Assembly (NCBI RefSeq): GCF_010093535.1
Contig: NW_022985165.1
Location: 1,273,582-1,337,581, forward strand
Direction of reading: 5' to 3'
DNA from: Lindgomyces ingoldianus
Lineage: Eukaryota > Ascomycota > Dothideomycetes > Pleosporales > Lindgomycetaceae
Length of the DNA stretch: 64,000 nt
The position numbers and the translations under genes are program-made. The notes below the pieces were generated by a model. It made no database searches, was not told the DNA's origin, and saw nothing but the letters and a program-made list of their open reading frames with translations. Positions 47,398 to 58,860 of this stretch are shown piece after piece (positions within the stretch are counted from its first letter, which is position 1; each line of letters opens with the position of its first letter).

Positions 47398-49578
47398 TCA
47401 CACAATGCTCATCTTTCTCTTAATCCACGGGGCAGTCTTCCATTCAGTCCCACGCTTTTCTTCGATCTTCAATCCCTCTTGTTCATAATCTGCCAAGGGG
47501 GAAACATAGATCCGAATACTCATGTACCCAACTCTTCTCCATTTACCATCAGCAGTGGATTCAAGCAGTAGGACGATCGCAGTAAATTGCTCTTTCCACA
47601 CATAGTTCTTGTGAGTTGAAAGCTGCACCAAGCAGAAGCGCTGGCCTTGGTGAGAGATGTGCTTTCGTCGAAACTCCGAGCCTTTCGCGATGTACTGGGC
47701 TCGTTCGAATAGATGTGGGTGCTTGCTGGTGGGCAAGGCTGGTTGCTGTGGGTCCTCAATTGGGAGAAAGGGTGCGGTGAGGACAAGAAGACCGTCTGTG
47801 ACTTTCCCGAATGGATCTTGCCCCGCTGTTTTGACTTTGATCGTGTGGACTTTTGCTTGGTGTTTAAATTCAGTAGTCTCTGTCATTTGTCCGTAGAACA
47901 GAATCGGATGTCCAAACAGGGATGCCCACGTCCAAGAAGGCGCTAAATATTCGATTTCTGCTATATTAGTCATACGGTTGTTGGATTCTCTTGACGTCCA
48001 GCATAAACTCCTCATTAGGTCTCCTTTCCACATTCCAGCTAGATAAGTGTCCCCTGTCACATGGTAGAAATCGTTCGCTATGCCAGCGAGTGCCGGGAGT
48101 GTATCACTCAATTGCGTCAGGTCCCTCGTGGAGTATTGCGTGACAATCTCACACCACAGATCGTAGTACGAAAACAGGCTTCCCCCAGGAGTCTTCAAGA
48201 GACCTTGGCTGAAGAAACGACGAGCTGTCAAGATTTGCTGGAAGCTTTGCAATCCGAAGCGTGGAAACTCTCGGAGACTTTGCAATCCATTATCTTTCAT
48301 CCTTTCAAGTGATGGATAATAAAGAGAGAAGATATGTGGGATATTGAGCATCCGGTTCACTTTGTAAATCAGCCTTAAAGCCATTGTCGCGCGCATGGCT
48401 TGGATATGGGCCTTGCTTCGGTAGTTCTGGGTGGACATTGTCGATCGGCCGGCTTCATCTACTTGGCCGTTGGCACACTCGAAGGAGATCAAATGCGCTC
48501 CGAGCCAGATAGTACGTGGTGCCAATAGGCTCTCTTGTAGAGTCCAACCCCGAGTATGCATCAAACTAGTGCGTGCGGGGTCACTGTAAATCTCCTGTGC
48601 AGGGCGCAGGATGACGGTTTGGGGAGGTGTCTGCCCATTTACCCAAGGAACGGTGCAAGCCCATGAATCGAGAGCGCGATCCCTAAAGATCCCGTCACTA
48701 GATCTCGAAGATGCAGCAGCAGCGATAGTGACGACGGCTCCTTTATAGACGTCTCTCATCTTAGCTGCTTCCCGCGTCCAGTCTTCAGTGGAGTCTTGCT
48801 GAATACACAAAGCATCAATCCAGAGATATCGGATACGAAGATTCTGGGTGACAATAATGGCGTCTCGTAAAGTTGCCGGAAACCGTTCCAGTGGTAAGCC
48901 GGCACGAAGGATTTCTTCCGTTTCGGTAGTCAAAGTCAATATCCTCTCTCCGCCCCAGCAATAAGATAGCGCAGCGAAGGCTTCATGGCGCTGCTCGCCA
49001 TCAACAAGACGTGGCTGTGGCGTTCCATTTATATCTGATGACTCCACATCGATGATTCTCGTGGGGAGTTGTATACTCCCGGGGGAGGATTTCTTGCAGG
49101 CTTTGTGGTTATCGCAACACCCTCGAAGCCATTTTCGACACATGGTAAGACATTCTGAGGATCCTGAATACGGAAAAATTGAAGCTGCCAGTAAATGTCG
49201 GTTGTCCTCTGGCTCGGCCCCCCGGTGAGCACAAACTTCGAAGTGAGCGAGCGTTCTCTGCTGTCCACCGTTGGTGTACTGAAAGGCTGCAACGAAGGGA
49301 AGAGAGTGAAGAGCAGGATGATAAGGAGTAGTTCCAATCCATATCTGTTCCATCCCAGGGCCGGCTTTCAGGCCGTCTGTGGTAAGATGCCTTGGGTCAG
49401 CATTGTAGCAGTAGGAACGCCATATTGAATTACAAGGATCGCATCTCGATGCGGATGCTTTTAGAGAAGGTAGATCTGGCAGGTGTTGGAAAAACCGGGG
49501 AATTCCTTCGGTCTTAGCTTCAGCTGCGAGGAGCAGGGCTCTAACATCGATTCTGCTGCAAACTGAACAGAGTTTCAT
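47398..49578 (-). CDS. HET-domain protein
   Basis: Intact single exon of 726 residues starting MKLCSVCSRIDVRALL. The N-terminus has a CxxC pair plus CDPCNSIW, a common cysteine-bearing preamble in this subfamily. The HET domain (about residues 215-365) shows all the usual blocks: AALSYCWGG, LRIRYLWIDALCIQQDS, REAAKMRDVYKGAVVTIAAAAS and TRGWTLQESLLAPRTIWLG. The remaining half is the variable C-terminal region. The class is associated with vegetative incompatibility and programmed cell death; for most copies, including this one, the partner locus is unknown. It is not a close copy of the HET gene at 13398: the two share only domain motifs by eye. Confidence 0.92.
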   Translation of the reverse strand: MKLCSVCSRIDVRALLLAAEAKTEGIPRFFQHLPDLPSLKASASRCDPCNSIWRSYCYNADPRHLTTDGLKAGPGMEQIWIGTTPYHPALHSLPFVAAFQYTNGGQQRTLAHFEVCAHRGAEPEDNRHLLAASIFPYSGSSECLTMCRKWLRGCCDNHKACKKSSPGSIQLPTRIIDVESSDINGTPQPRLVDGEQRHEAFAALSYCWGGERILTLTTETEEILRAGLPLERFPATLRDAIIVTQNLRIRYLWIDALCIQQDSTEDWTREAAKMRDVYKGAVVTIAAAASSRSSDGIFRDRALDSWACTVPWVNGQTPPQTVILRPAQEIYSDPARTSLMHTRGWTLQESLLAPRTIWLGAHLISFECANGQVDEAGRSTMSTQNYRSKAHIQAMRATMALRLIYKVNRMLNIPHIFSLYYPSLERMKDNGLQSLREFPRFGLQSFQQILTARRFFSQGLLKTPGGSLFSYYDLWCEIVTQYSTRDLTQLSDTLPALAGIANDFYHVTGDTYLAGMWKGDLMRSLCWTSRESNNRMTNIAEIEYLAPSWTWASLFGHPILFYGQMTETTEFKHQAKVHTIKVKTAGQDPFGKVTDGLLVLTAPFLPIEDPQQPALPTSKHPHLFERAQYIAKGSEFRRKHISHQGQRFCLVQLSTHKNYVWKEQFTAIVLLLESTADGKWRRVGYMSIRIYVSPLADYEQEGLKIEEKRGTEWKTAPWIKRKMSIV

Positions 49579-50126
49579 GCTCAGCTCAATATCGCAAACC
49601 AGACGCGAGATACTCTGCGCCGACGAAGGTATTTAACAAGGGTGGGTGGACAAGGACGACGAAGTTCCAAGGGCTAGGTATTGACCTCGTGGGGACCAGC
49701 CCTCCCCGCCGCCGGATGCTACTAGGATCCGAAAAATTGCCACCGTGCGTGAGAGTGAAATGAAATAATTATGATCAATTGTCAACGGTTGCAATTTCAG
49801 CCGAAATAGAGACGAGAGGACACAGAAGTGAGGTGCAGTTAGTAGCCAAGTTTGAGAAGAGACACAGCGATTAGTCAGCTAAGCTCAGACCTTCCCGCTT
49901 TTTTCCGCCTCAACTGGCCGTTGCTAAGCCTCACCGAGGGGACGCCATTCTTGCACTAATCCTTCTGCTTTCAAGGCGTTACCTTTCACCTCCTCTAGAA
50001 ATCTAGAAACCTAGGGTTCAAAAGTCATTATAAATGCTTATAAGGCAAAGAGAGACCCTGATGACAACCACGCCGTGAACATCCCTGGACGCGAAACCCT
50101 AATATCTCATCTTAAGTTCTGTCTCC
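49579..50126. other. Intergenic gap upstream of the HET gene
   Basis: It holds the HET promoter side and the 3' flank of the MFS transporter gene. No gene is seen. Confidence 0.4.
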
Positions 50127-52149
50127 TCAGACGGCCAACCATTCTTTCGATTCACTCTGTATCGCCTCCCTGTCTTTAGCAACAGCTTTCACATTCCGAT
50201 GTTCAAACCCCAATGAAAACAAAAGCGCCAAGCCCCCAGCAACAAGCGCAAAGATGAAGACATCCCGAATTGCATCTCGATAAGCTTCCCGCAGCAGAAC
50301 TAGAGCTTCCGGTGTCTGTGCCAGAGCACGTAAATTGTATGCACCTGCTGCGATCACCAATTTCGGCGACATTTTCGGGAGCTTCTGCGTAACCTCTGCC
50401 GTTAAACGGTTGAGGAATATCGTTTGCGCGATACACAGGCTCAATGAACCACCTAATTGAAAGGTGAATTGAAGAATTGCTAGATCGATTTTAGCTTCTA
50501 GGAAGAGTTGGAAGGTAGAATCACGTACCATTACCAGTTGGAACTTCTGCCTCACTCAGCACGGCCTGGACAGCAGTATATGGGTGATTGATGGATATAC
50601 CCGTGCCGATAGCGAACAGGATGAAATAACCAACCCAAGTTGCAAGATGTGTTTCCATATCCAGCATCGTTATGAGACCGGATCCGACCATACCAATAGC
50701 AGTTCCGAGGATCAAGTACGGCGTCTGAAACAGTTAAGGTACTGTCTATGAACTCGACATAGCAAACATACGTAATAGCCGAATCTCGAGGCCAGCCCTC
50801 CCGAAAGCACTGTGAATCCGATCTGTGGAAGTGCTAAAGAAAGAAATTCCACCCCGCTCTTCAAAGCACTGAAACCTTTGATGGATTGGAAGTAGATAGG
50901 GATGTAGTAACCGTACTATTCAACATTAGCTTCTCTCTTATCCTAGTCATTCCTTTATCCTCACCACATATGTAGGCATCGAAAAGAATAGCAGGTAGAA
51001 AGCCCCGGAAACAATTGACCTCTGCCTAAGAATCGAGAACGGCAGCGTAGCATCATCACCCATTCGCCATTGGACCAAGAGAAAAAGAACAAACATCAAC
51101 CCAGAGCCGACAAAGAGACCAATGACTTCGGGCGACCTCCAAGGCAAAGTTTGGCCACCCCATTGCATGGCGAGCAGAAGGGAGCAGATGGAAGCGACGA
51201 TCAAGATTGTTCCGGCTAGGTCGAGCTGCTTGATCTTTTGGCCCAAAGTTGTAGAGCTAAAATGGTCCTTTTCGTTGTTACTTTTCAGCCGAAGGAAAAC
51301 GGTTATGAGTACCATGACCACAGCTCCAATTGGAACATTGCTAGTCAGTTTTAGCATCCTCACTCCAAGCGCGTTCTACCTGCCTACTCACATCCAGAAA
51401 CACCACCGCCACGTCGCATGATCCGAAAATGTCCCTCCAAGTACAGGCCCAATTCCAACACATATACCGAAGACGCTAATTACCACCCCCAAGTAAAGAG
51501 GTCTCTTTTGTAGCGGTACTGTATTCGTAATAATGACCAAAGCGCCTTGGAGCAATCCGGCCGCTCCACAACCCGCGATCGCTCGTCCTGCGATGAACAC
51601 CGGCGAGGATGGAGCTGCGGCGCACAATATCGAACCCACTGCCACTAATCAGAATGCAATCCCTAGAAAATCAAGGCATTCTCAACGTAGAAGCTCTTCG
51701 AACTTACCTTCAAAGACAGCAACACATGTCAAGTAAATCCCTTTAATACTCAACAGCTTATACAATTTTCCAAAACTAGGCTGCAGCGCAGTCAAAGTAA
51801 GCAAATAGCCACTCCCATACCATCCGATATCATCTAGTGTATGGAAAGTGCTCGTAATCGCCGGGATTGCTGTCCCGATGATTGTGGTATCCAGCGCGAT
51901 TAAGAAGGTGCCAAAGAAGAGTGATCCTATTACGATGAAAAAACCCAAGGACGTGTATCCCTCCGGCGCCGGTCGTAGTTTTAACGAAGTGTCTGTGTCA
52001 CCAGACGATGGTTGTAGGCTGCTATTTCCGTTGTAGGATGTGAAGGAAAACTCAAGATTTGGAGGTGGAGGATCAAGTGCAGAGGTTAGGAAAGAGTAAG
52101 GGTAGGATTCGTTTCTCGATAGCTCGATGCTGGATTTTTCGGAGTCCAT
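50127..52149 (-). CDS. MFS multidrug-type transporter, DHA2 (14-TM) family, six exons
   Basis: Minus-strand exons: 52149-51708, 51644-51392, 51340-50965, 50915-50772, 50724-50529 and 50479-50127: 588 codons, 587 residues with consistent phases. ATG 52149 (MDSEKSSIELS) is chosen; the frame also allows a start at 52209. After a polar cytosolic N-terminus come the helices. Diagnostic motifs are ALDTTIIGTAIPAI (DHA2 motif D1 type), the GRAIAGCGAAGLLQGAL region and the motif C-like GPVLGGTFSDHATWRWCFW. FWINVPIGAV opens the next exon. The family exports toxins, drugs or secondary metabolites by proton antiport at the plasma membrane; the cargo is unknown. The next gene but one is a P450, a pairing common in metabolite clusters but not proof of one. 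Confidence 0.9.
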
Positions 52150-52331
52150 GACTATTGCAGAGAGAAAGAGAGAGATAATGACTCCCTCCGTACCTGAAGC
52201 AATGGTCAAAGTATAGAGAGGAGTAAGAGTGCGAGTGTTTCACAACATCTGTCAAACAGCTTCCACAGGGAATCTATCCGTGGAGCCACCACTGACGTTG
52301 TATCTATTCTGCAAGCTTTCGAACTACCTTC

Positions 52332-53003
52332 ATGCATCCTCCAACACACAAACCACTCCGTCCTCCCGCGGCCCCGACCGCCATCAATAACGCTCAGTCT
52401 GTAATATTACCCGACCCCTACGCCGCCTCCCCTCCATCAGCCCCCTTCACTATCGAACCTGGCCCCAAAATTTCCTTTCCGAAGTTTAACGATGACGCAG
52501 CACATCCCATCGTATCGATAGCGGGACCAAGGCACTCGCTTATTTGCGGGCAGTGCACAGACCAGGATGCATGTCAGATTCTTGACCCGGTGTGTGGCGA
52601 GCGGTGTTCATTTATTCCTACAGGGGTAAGTGAGTAGGCAGGAGGGCTGTGCTGAATTTTGCTGAATTCGCTTTAGGTTTAGGGGTTTAAGGAGTGTGTT
52701 GCTGATTTGCTACAAGGAGTTCGCGGCGTGCAGTATTTTCTCATGGGAAGTGAGGCGAAGTACAGAAACCAATACATATGTCTGCAAGCAACACAAACGC
52801 AATACCTGCGCCACTATCTCCAACAAATTTGGAAAACTGATCAAGATGGAACATCGTCATTGCCCATGAAATTCAGCCTTTCCTCCACGCAGAAGGTATT
52901 CCCCGAACATAGCTATATCCGTTCCATCATATCGTATTTTGAAACAATGGCGTATACCGCCACCAACAGTTTCATCGTCAATCTTATATCCGGGGATTTT
53001 TAG
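52332..53003 (+). CDS. Small uncharacterised protein with a Cys-rich segment, two exons proposed
   Basis: Exon 1 starts at ATG 52332 and ends before gtaagt at about 52626. Using the acceptor ggtttag just before 52683 keeps the frame and gives IPTG-GFKECVADLLQGVRG. Exon 2 then stays open to a stop at 53003, for a total of about 200 residues. The first 60 residues are Pro/Ala-rich. A compact segment with six cysteines follows (LICGQCTDQDACQILDPVCG, then ERC and KEC). I recognise no family. The gene is divergent from the MFS transporter with 183 bases between starts, so a shared promoter is possible. The C-terminal 70 residues are less convincing; the protein may end earlier. Confidence 0.45.
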
Positions 53004-53570
53004 TTGCCGAGGAGTCTGTGCGGGAGTAACTGGTGATCGAGGCCCAAGGCACATTACAGTTTCTGGCTCCAGCTTCAGAGTCTAGCTTTTAAGGCCGAGG
53101 GGTTGGTTCGGGCCGAGTAAGAATACAGGGTGGAGCAAGTTTTGTGGGTGAATCTCTGCGAGCTCAGGAACGCCACGGTGATTTAGAGCCAGCGAATCCG
53201 GATCGGGATCGGAGGGGGAAGTCAGTAGTAGAGGCAAATTTAGAGGTTCGTAGCACATTTTGAAGATGAGAAGTAGAGGGCTTTAGTTTCAAGCCTTTGA
53301 GCAATGACATGAGATGTTGATGGGTTGTATTTCTGCCAGAAGATAGATTATGAAATGAACAAATCTCATGATTTACGCGTAACTTGGAATTTAGGTTTAT
53401 AGTTTCCAACTTGTCTTCGATATTATAGATCCAAAGTACAAAGGAGAATTTCTAAATCGCGACAACAGAGTACCCGGAATTTCGTGAACCTTCCCTCTCC
53501 TATACGATTCCATCCATTACAAAAAAAACATCAGACTTACAGATTAATATTAAACAGCTCCCTTGCCCCT
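53004..53570. other. Intergenic gap
   Basis: It lies between the tails of the small plus-strand gene and the minus-strand P450 gene. No coding signal or repeat is recognised. Confidence 0.35.
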
Positions 53571-55440
53571 TCACAGCCCGCCTATCCGCCTCCTCCTCAC
53601 CCTCACCGGAATCTTCCCCTTTGGACTCAGCGTCCCAAACCCAAAATTCCTCGTACTCATCTCCATATCCGCCTCACTTGCCAGAATCTCAACATCATAC
53701 AGCGTGACCATAAGAGCCATGCTGAGAAGGATTTCCAGCTTAGCGAAGTTCTTGCCAGGACAGGTATGAGTGCCCCCACCGTAAGGCATCCAGGAGCCTT
53801 CGGTTCCGTAGAGAGAGAATTGTGTGATGGAATGAGTGGCAGTGGAGCAGGGGTTGGGACTCTGCTTCAAGAATCGCCCGGGCCAGAATTTCTCTGGTGG
53901 ATGAGCGGCGTTTGTGCCAGTGGACCAGATTTCTGGGTCCATGTGGCCAGGAGTTGAACTTGTAAGGACGAAGTGGTTCTTTGGGATTGTGTAATCGTGG
54001 ATTTTCAGGTCGCTTTTGAGTGGACAACGAACTAAAAACCCGTTTACCCGGAGGCGTAATGTTTCGGCATATATAGCCTGGAGAATGGGTTGCCGGAGAA
54101 GACAGTCTATGTCGAAAGTCAAGTCGTCGGTGGTGTGGGATTTGATGCATGAATTGACCTCCACACGGACGTCACGGAGGAGGTCTGGGTCGCGGAAGGC
54201 TTCGAGCGTGCACCAGAATGCTGATATGATGGCGTTTGTGTTGCCGCTGAGAATGCCGGCATTAGCATGGTTCGGCAATGATACGAAAATGTACTCACCC
54301 CCAAATGAAAGCAAGTTCTTGAGATGCTACTGCGTCGGCATTAAATCCGTCCATGCTATAAAACATATCTTGTCTCTCTCGGAAAAACTTTGTTCCCCAG
54401 AACGGATCGTCACCGTCGGAACCAATGGATGCAGGGTCGAAGTTCTCTCGTGCCCAACAGTGCCAGTCTTTCACTGCTGCCAGGCAGCGATCACGAGCGC
54501 GGTAGGCGCTCGGGACTAGAAATCTTGCAGTGCAGGTAAATAGAGCCATAACATTATGATCCATGACCCAGAAGTCCTTAGTGAAGTTGGGGTGGCGTTC
54601 TAGAAGTTTGGGCCCGCACATGGCATCGATTGCGCAGCTCGTCAGATCGTGGTGGAAGAGATCGGCAAGGTTGTTCCATTGCGTCCAGTCATTTCCGACA
54701 TCAAGGGACTGGAAGCGGTGGGTGACACTGCGCACGAAACGTTTGGAAAACGGAGCGAAACCCGGACCAGTAAGGAAACGTTGGAAGGATGAGCGCGTAA
54801 GAAAGTCCACGCGGTTGCGAGGTTCGACTTTGCTATCCGCATGTGGCTTTGGGTGCTCTCCCGAGTCGTCTTTGGAGTAAACACCGGCTGCAGCTTCTGG
54901 GAGTCTAAAGACGTAACGGAGTAGAGATCCGTGTAGAACGAATGCAGAGAGGGCGTGTTGCTTGAAGAGTGCAAGGATATTTTTTGCACCTTGGAGAATG
55001 TAGAAGTCCCCAAATGCAAGACGTACTTTAATTGGATGCGGACTCCAGAATACATATCTAGATCTCAGGTTAGTGCCCTGAGCGAGTCTAATTTGCGGAC
55101 GTACTTACCTCGACGACAAAACGAATTTTCGTGGGTTCCACCAGAAGTCAAGAGGTATGCTTCCTAGAAAAGGTATCCAGTGTGGTACCAGCGGAGGACG
55201 CTTGCCCGTCGTTTGGGAATTTCCCGAAGCAGAGAAAGAAAGAACGGTCAATCCATAATGAATTAAGGAAGTGACTAGTGTCGCAGCTGCGACGTACAAT
55301 GGGAAGTATTCATTGTGTGGTACATCACACGCTTCAAGCGGAAGTACAGTATGAACCAGGTGATCTTTGAATAGTGAAACGTTCTCAGTGAGCGACGAAA
55401 AGTTCTGGCTGAAACTATAGGACATGCTGGAATACAACAT
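53571..55440 (-). CDS. Cytochrome P450 (CYP7/8-like fungal type), three exons
   Basis: Minus-strand exons 55440-55109, 55063-54299 and 54246-53571: 591 codons, 590 residues, phases match. An N-terminal membrane anchor (YFPLYVAAATLVTSLIHYGL) and a Pro-rich hinge (RPPLVPHWIPFLGSIPLDFW) precede the catalytic domain. The I-helix reads AFIWGGNTNAIISAFW across the second intron. The K-helix ExxR is in AETLRLR, the PERF-like region is PPEKFWPGRFL, and the haem loop is WMPYGGGTHTCPGKNFA with its thiolate cysteine. The GGGxHxCPG form and an Asn where most P450s have the I-helix acid/alcohol pair resemble the CYP7/CYP8 (sterol and prostacyclin) type found widely in fungi. It would need a P450 reductase. 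The substrate is unknown. Met 55425 is an alternative start. Confidence 0.9.
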
Positions 55441-56572
55441 GATGTTGGTCTCCGGAAGAAGTGGAGTGCTCGTGGTTCAAGAATTTTATGGAAAATACTA
55501 CCCGCAGACATTATATTTAAATGTTATATTGTAGTTTATGGGAGTTTTTGAGGAAGCTTCGGCCCCTGGAAGGCAGCCCCTTCGATGTTCCACATGCAAC
55601 TGGTGTCCATATCATCGTTCGACCATCTAAGTCTGACACTCGGAATATCGAATCGGAAACATGGACCGGGTTGAGACAGTTCGCCACTCATTCCTCCAGT
55701 TACATCCAAGAACGTCCACATTCCGAGGATGCCGCCCTCGAAAGATGATGCTGTAGTGAGATGTCGAGCTAAGAAAAGTGAGCCCCAAGGTTCGAACCCC
55801 CATCTCTACGAGAGAAGCAAGGTATCAAAGCCGCAACCGTGCCCCTAGTTAGCAGTGCTTGATGCATGAACGGGAAGTGGAAGGGGCGCAAGCCCCAACG
55901 TCGCCGAAGCTTCAGGCAACTAGATTCGAGAGGCAAGGTGAGGCATTGGCGCTTCTGCATTCACTCCGCCGCACCCGTTATGATCTGAGAAGAGGCGATG
56001 TCGGACTCCGACAATTATCTAATTCATTCTGAAGCTAGCTCGCTAAGTGACTCAGCAGCCACATGCAGCCACAGTCGCCAATCGTAATGCTATTCATCCT
56101 CCCGCTGGAGGTCCCAGTTTTCTTGACGAAGTTGTGGCGGCTTAGAACAACGCTCAGGAAGAACGGAAATCAACCAAATCAGCCAATGTATTGCGGGTAA
56201 CTCCGGCTATAGGCTCGTATAGAAGCAAGATTCATGAATAGAAACGGGAGGGAATCCTTCATGGGTGCCTGTCATGGGTGCCTGCTTCATCCGTCAGTTT
56301 ATGCCCTGCGATCTCTGTTTCAGTAGACATTATCGTTGTTTTAGACTTCAGCGAGGCGGTGACGGTGGAAATACTGTTCACGATGTATGTTGCGCTTATT
56401 CTTAGATAGGCATTTAGGCAACTTGGTTAGCCGTTTCCGGACACCAGGTCTTACCCCGCGAAACACGTGCGCTTGACACACATGTCAGATCACTAAGTTC
56501 AATCATCATCAAATATTACACTATCTCTACCGCCAAGCCCTCTCTCCTATTGGTCCGGATATAAGCCAGCTA
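55441..56572. other. P450 upstream region up to the AT-rich boundary
   Basis: The promoter side of the P450 gene is followed by non-coding sequence. Small items: GGTTCGAACC near 55792 resembles a Pol III B box but no cloverleaf can be folded around it; a 13-base tandem duplication of TCATGGGTGCCTG lies near 56259-56284. Normal base composition ends abruptly at about 56570. Confidence 0.4.
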
Positions 56573-58860
56573 TTAATTTAATTAGTAGAAAATTAGTAAC
56601 TAAAAAGCTGCGTTACTGTTTATTTTTAAGCTTTAAGTAATTATTCTGCTATGCTATATGCTTAATCTAGTCTTCTTTTTTTCCTATTATAATTAACTAC
56701 TGCATAGTTAGGAGTATAAAAATTACTTCTACAGTGTAATTTTTCCTGCTAAATGTAATTAGCTCTGCTAAGACCTTCTAAGTAAAGCCTACTGTAGGTA
56801 AAAAGGGGGTTCTAAAGGATCTCCCCCTAGTTAAGCAAAATAGTAGTGCAACTTTAGGCTTTAGCTTTATATCTGCTCTAACCTGTTCTAATCTTTTCTA
56901 ACTAGACATTATCTGCTTTAATACCTTTATAGCCTTAGTTAACTTTACTTTATAATAATAATAAGTTATAGTAAGCTACTGTATTATAGCTATTTATAAT
57001 ATATATAAGTGTATTAGGTTATCTTATGTTATTTACTAACTTTTATAAAGAATTATAAAGGCCTTAAAATTACACTTAATATAATATTAGCCTAATATAA
57101 AACACTTTTAACTATTTTCTTTTTTCTTTAAGCTATAAAGCTATACTAATTATATTAAAATTAAAAGTATATTTACATACTATAAACTATTACATAGGGG
57201 GTAAGAGCTTAAAGGCGTTTTATTACTTAGAATAATAAGTTTAAATAGCTTAAATTTTTTTTTATATAAAATTTTTTTTTAAAAGTTTTTAGCTTAATTA
57301 AGTTTTTTTTTAAACTTAATAAGAATGCTGTTTTAAAAAGAGTTATACTTTTAAAAACTTTAAAAAAATAAATTTATTTAGTGTAGCATAGGCCTTACTA
57401 CACTTTATTTTAATAAGTAGGATTTTAATTTACTTAAAGTTAATCTATCTTTAATCTACTTTAACTTTTTTTAATTAGTACTTTTTTTTTTTAACCTGTT
57501 CTCTCTTTTTTATTATATAGTGTTATCTTTTTATATTATTGCTATATAGACTTATTACCTACTTTCTGCCTAGTTTATAATAACTATAGACCTCTTTTTA
57601 ACTTCTCTATTAATAAAGTTAGAGCTTCTTATTACTAGTGTAATAGATATAGCTGTGCAGTATATTACTTTATTATAATTATTATATTTTTTAGCACTTA
57701 TATCTAGTTTTATCTAGGCGTGTTAGCTATTAGCTAATATTAACTCTAATATATAACTTTTAAAACATGTTTAAGCTTGCACTACTACAGTCTAATTAGG
57801 TCTATGCTAGGGCTAACCTGCACATGCTAGGTGTGACACTGCATTAAGTAAAACACTAGTGCTTAATTAATTATTTTATATATATTAAAACCTTTTTAAG
57901 ACTTTTACACCTTTTTTTACTTTTTTTATGCTATCTATCTAGATCTATTATAATATATAATTAACTTTTTCTAAGTTTTTTACACTAACTTTTACTTCTT
58001 TTACACTGTTTATATGTATATATTATTATAATATACAGCTAACTTTATAAAAACCTGTCTAATTTTTACCCTCTTAATACACTTTAGATTAGCCTACTTT
58101 ATTCTTATTTATGCGTAGAGATTAAGAGTAACTAAAAGCTAGTTTTTTATAAAATAATTTACTAAAGGTATATATTATTACTACTATAGACTATATTACT
58201 CTTATTAACTTTAGTTTAATGTAGAATTTTATAAGTAGCTATCTTAACTACAGTGCTTTTTACTAGCCTAAGAAGTAAGTTAATAAGAGTTAGGCAGATT
58301 CTTCTTAGTACTCTATATATTGCCTAATAAGTAATATTAACCTTCTAACTTTTCTAGATCTACCTTTATTTCTGTGTTATTTTTTATAAGGTAGGCACTT
58401 ACTTAGTAGATCTTTTTAAAAGCATTTTTAATTATATAATATAGCCTTAGCTTTTACATTAGCTAACTATAAATAAATAAATTAAAGTGTGTGTAGTATA
58501 AGCATAAAAGTTTTTTAAATTATAAGAAAGATGTACTATATACACAGCTTATTAAAGCCTACTAAAAGGGACGTTTTTTTCTACACATAGCTGTACTTTT
58601 ATAATCCTGCCTAGGCTAACAGTGCGCGTATAGGGCATTAGGCTAATAGTAGTTTTAATCTAACTATACTTACACAGCTGCTATAAATAGTTAAGATAAA
58701 TTATAATAATCTTTAAATTAAAATATATAAAACTGTATATAAGCAGTTACAGTAAGCTTATAAGTAAAATAAAAAATTATAAATTACTTTTAATCTATAA
58801 CTATAGTTAATTATATAGGCTAGGGCTAATTAATGTTAAAAAAACCTGCTTATTACTAAG

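Noticed and set aside
55769..55870. tRNA-like B box GGTTCGAACC
   Set aside because: The decamer is itself a palindrome. No acceptor stem or D arm pairs around it on either strand, and no A box is at a suitable distance.
56259..56284. 13-base tandem duplication as a functional repeat array
   Set aside because: There are only two copies. It is a simple local duplication.
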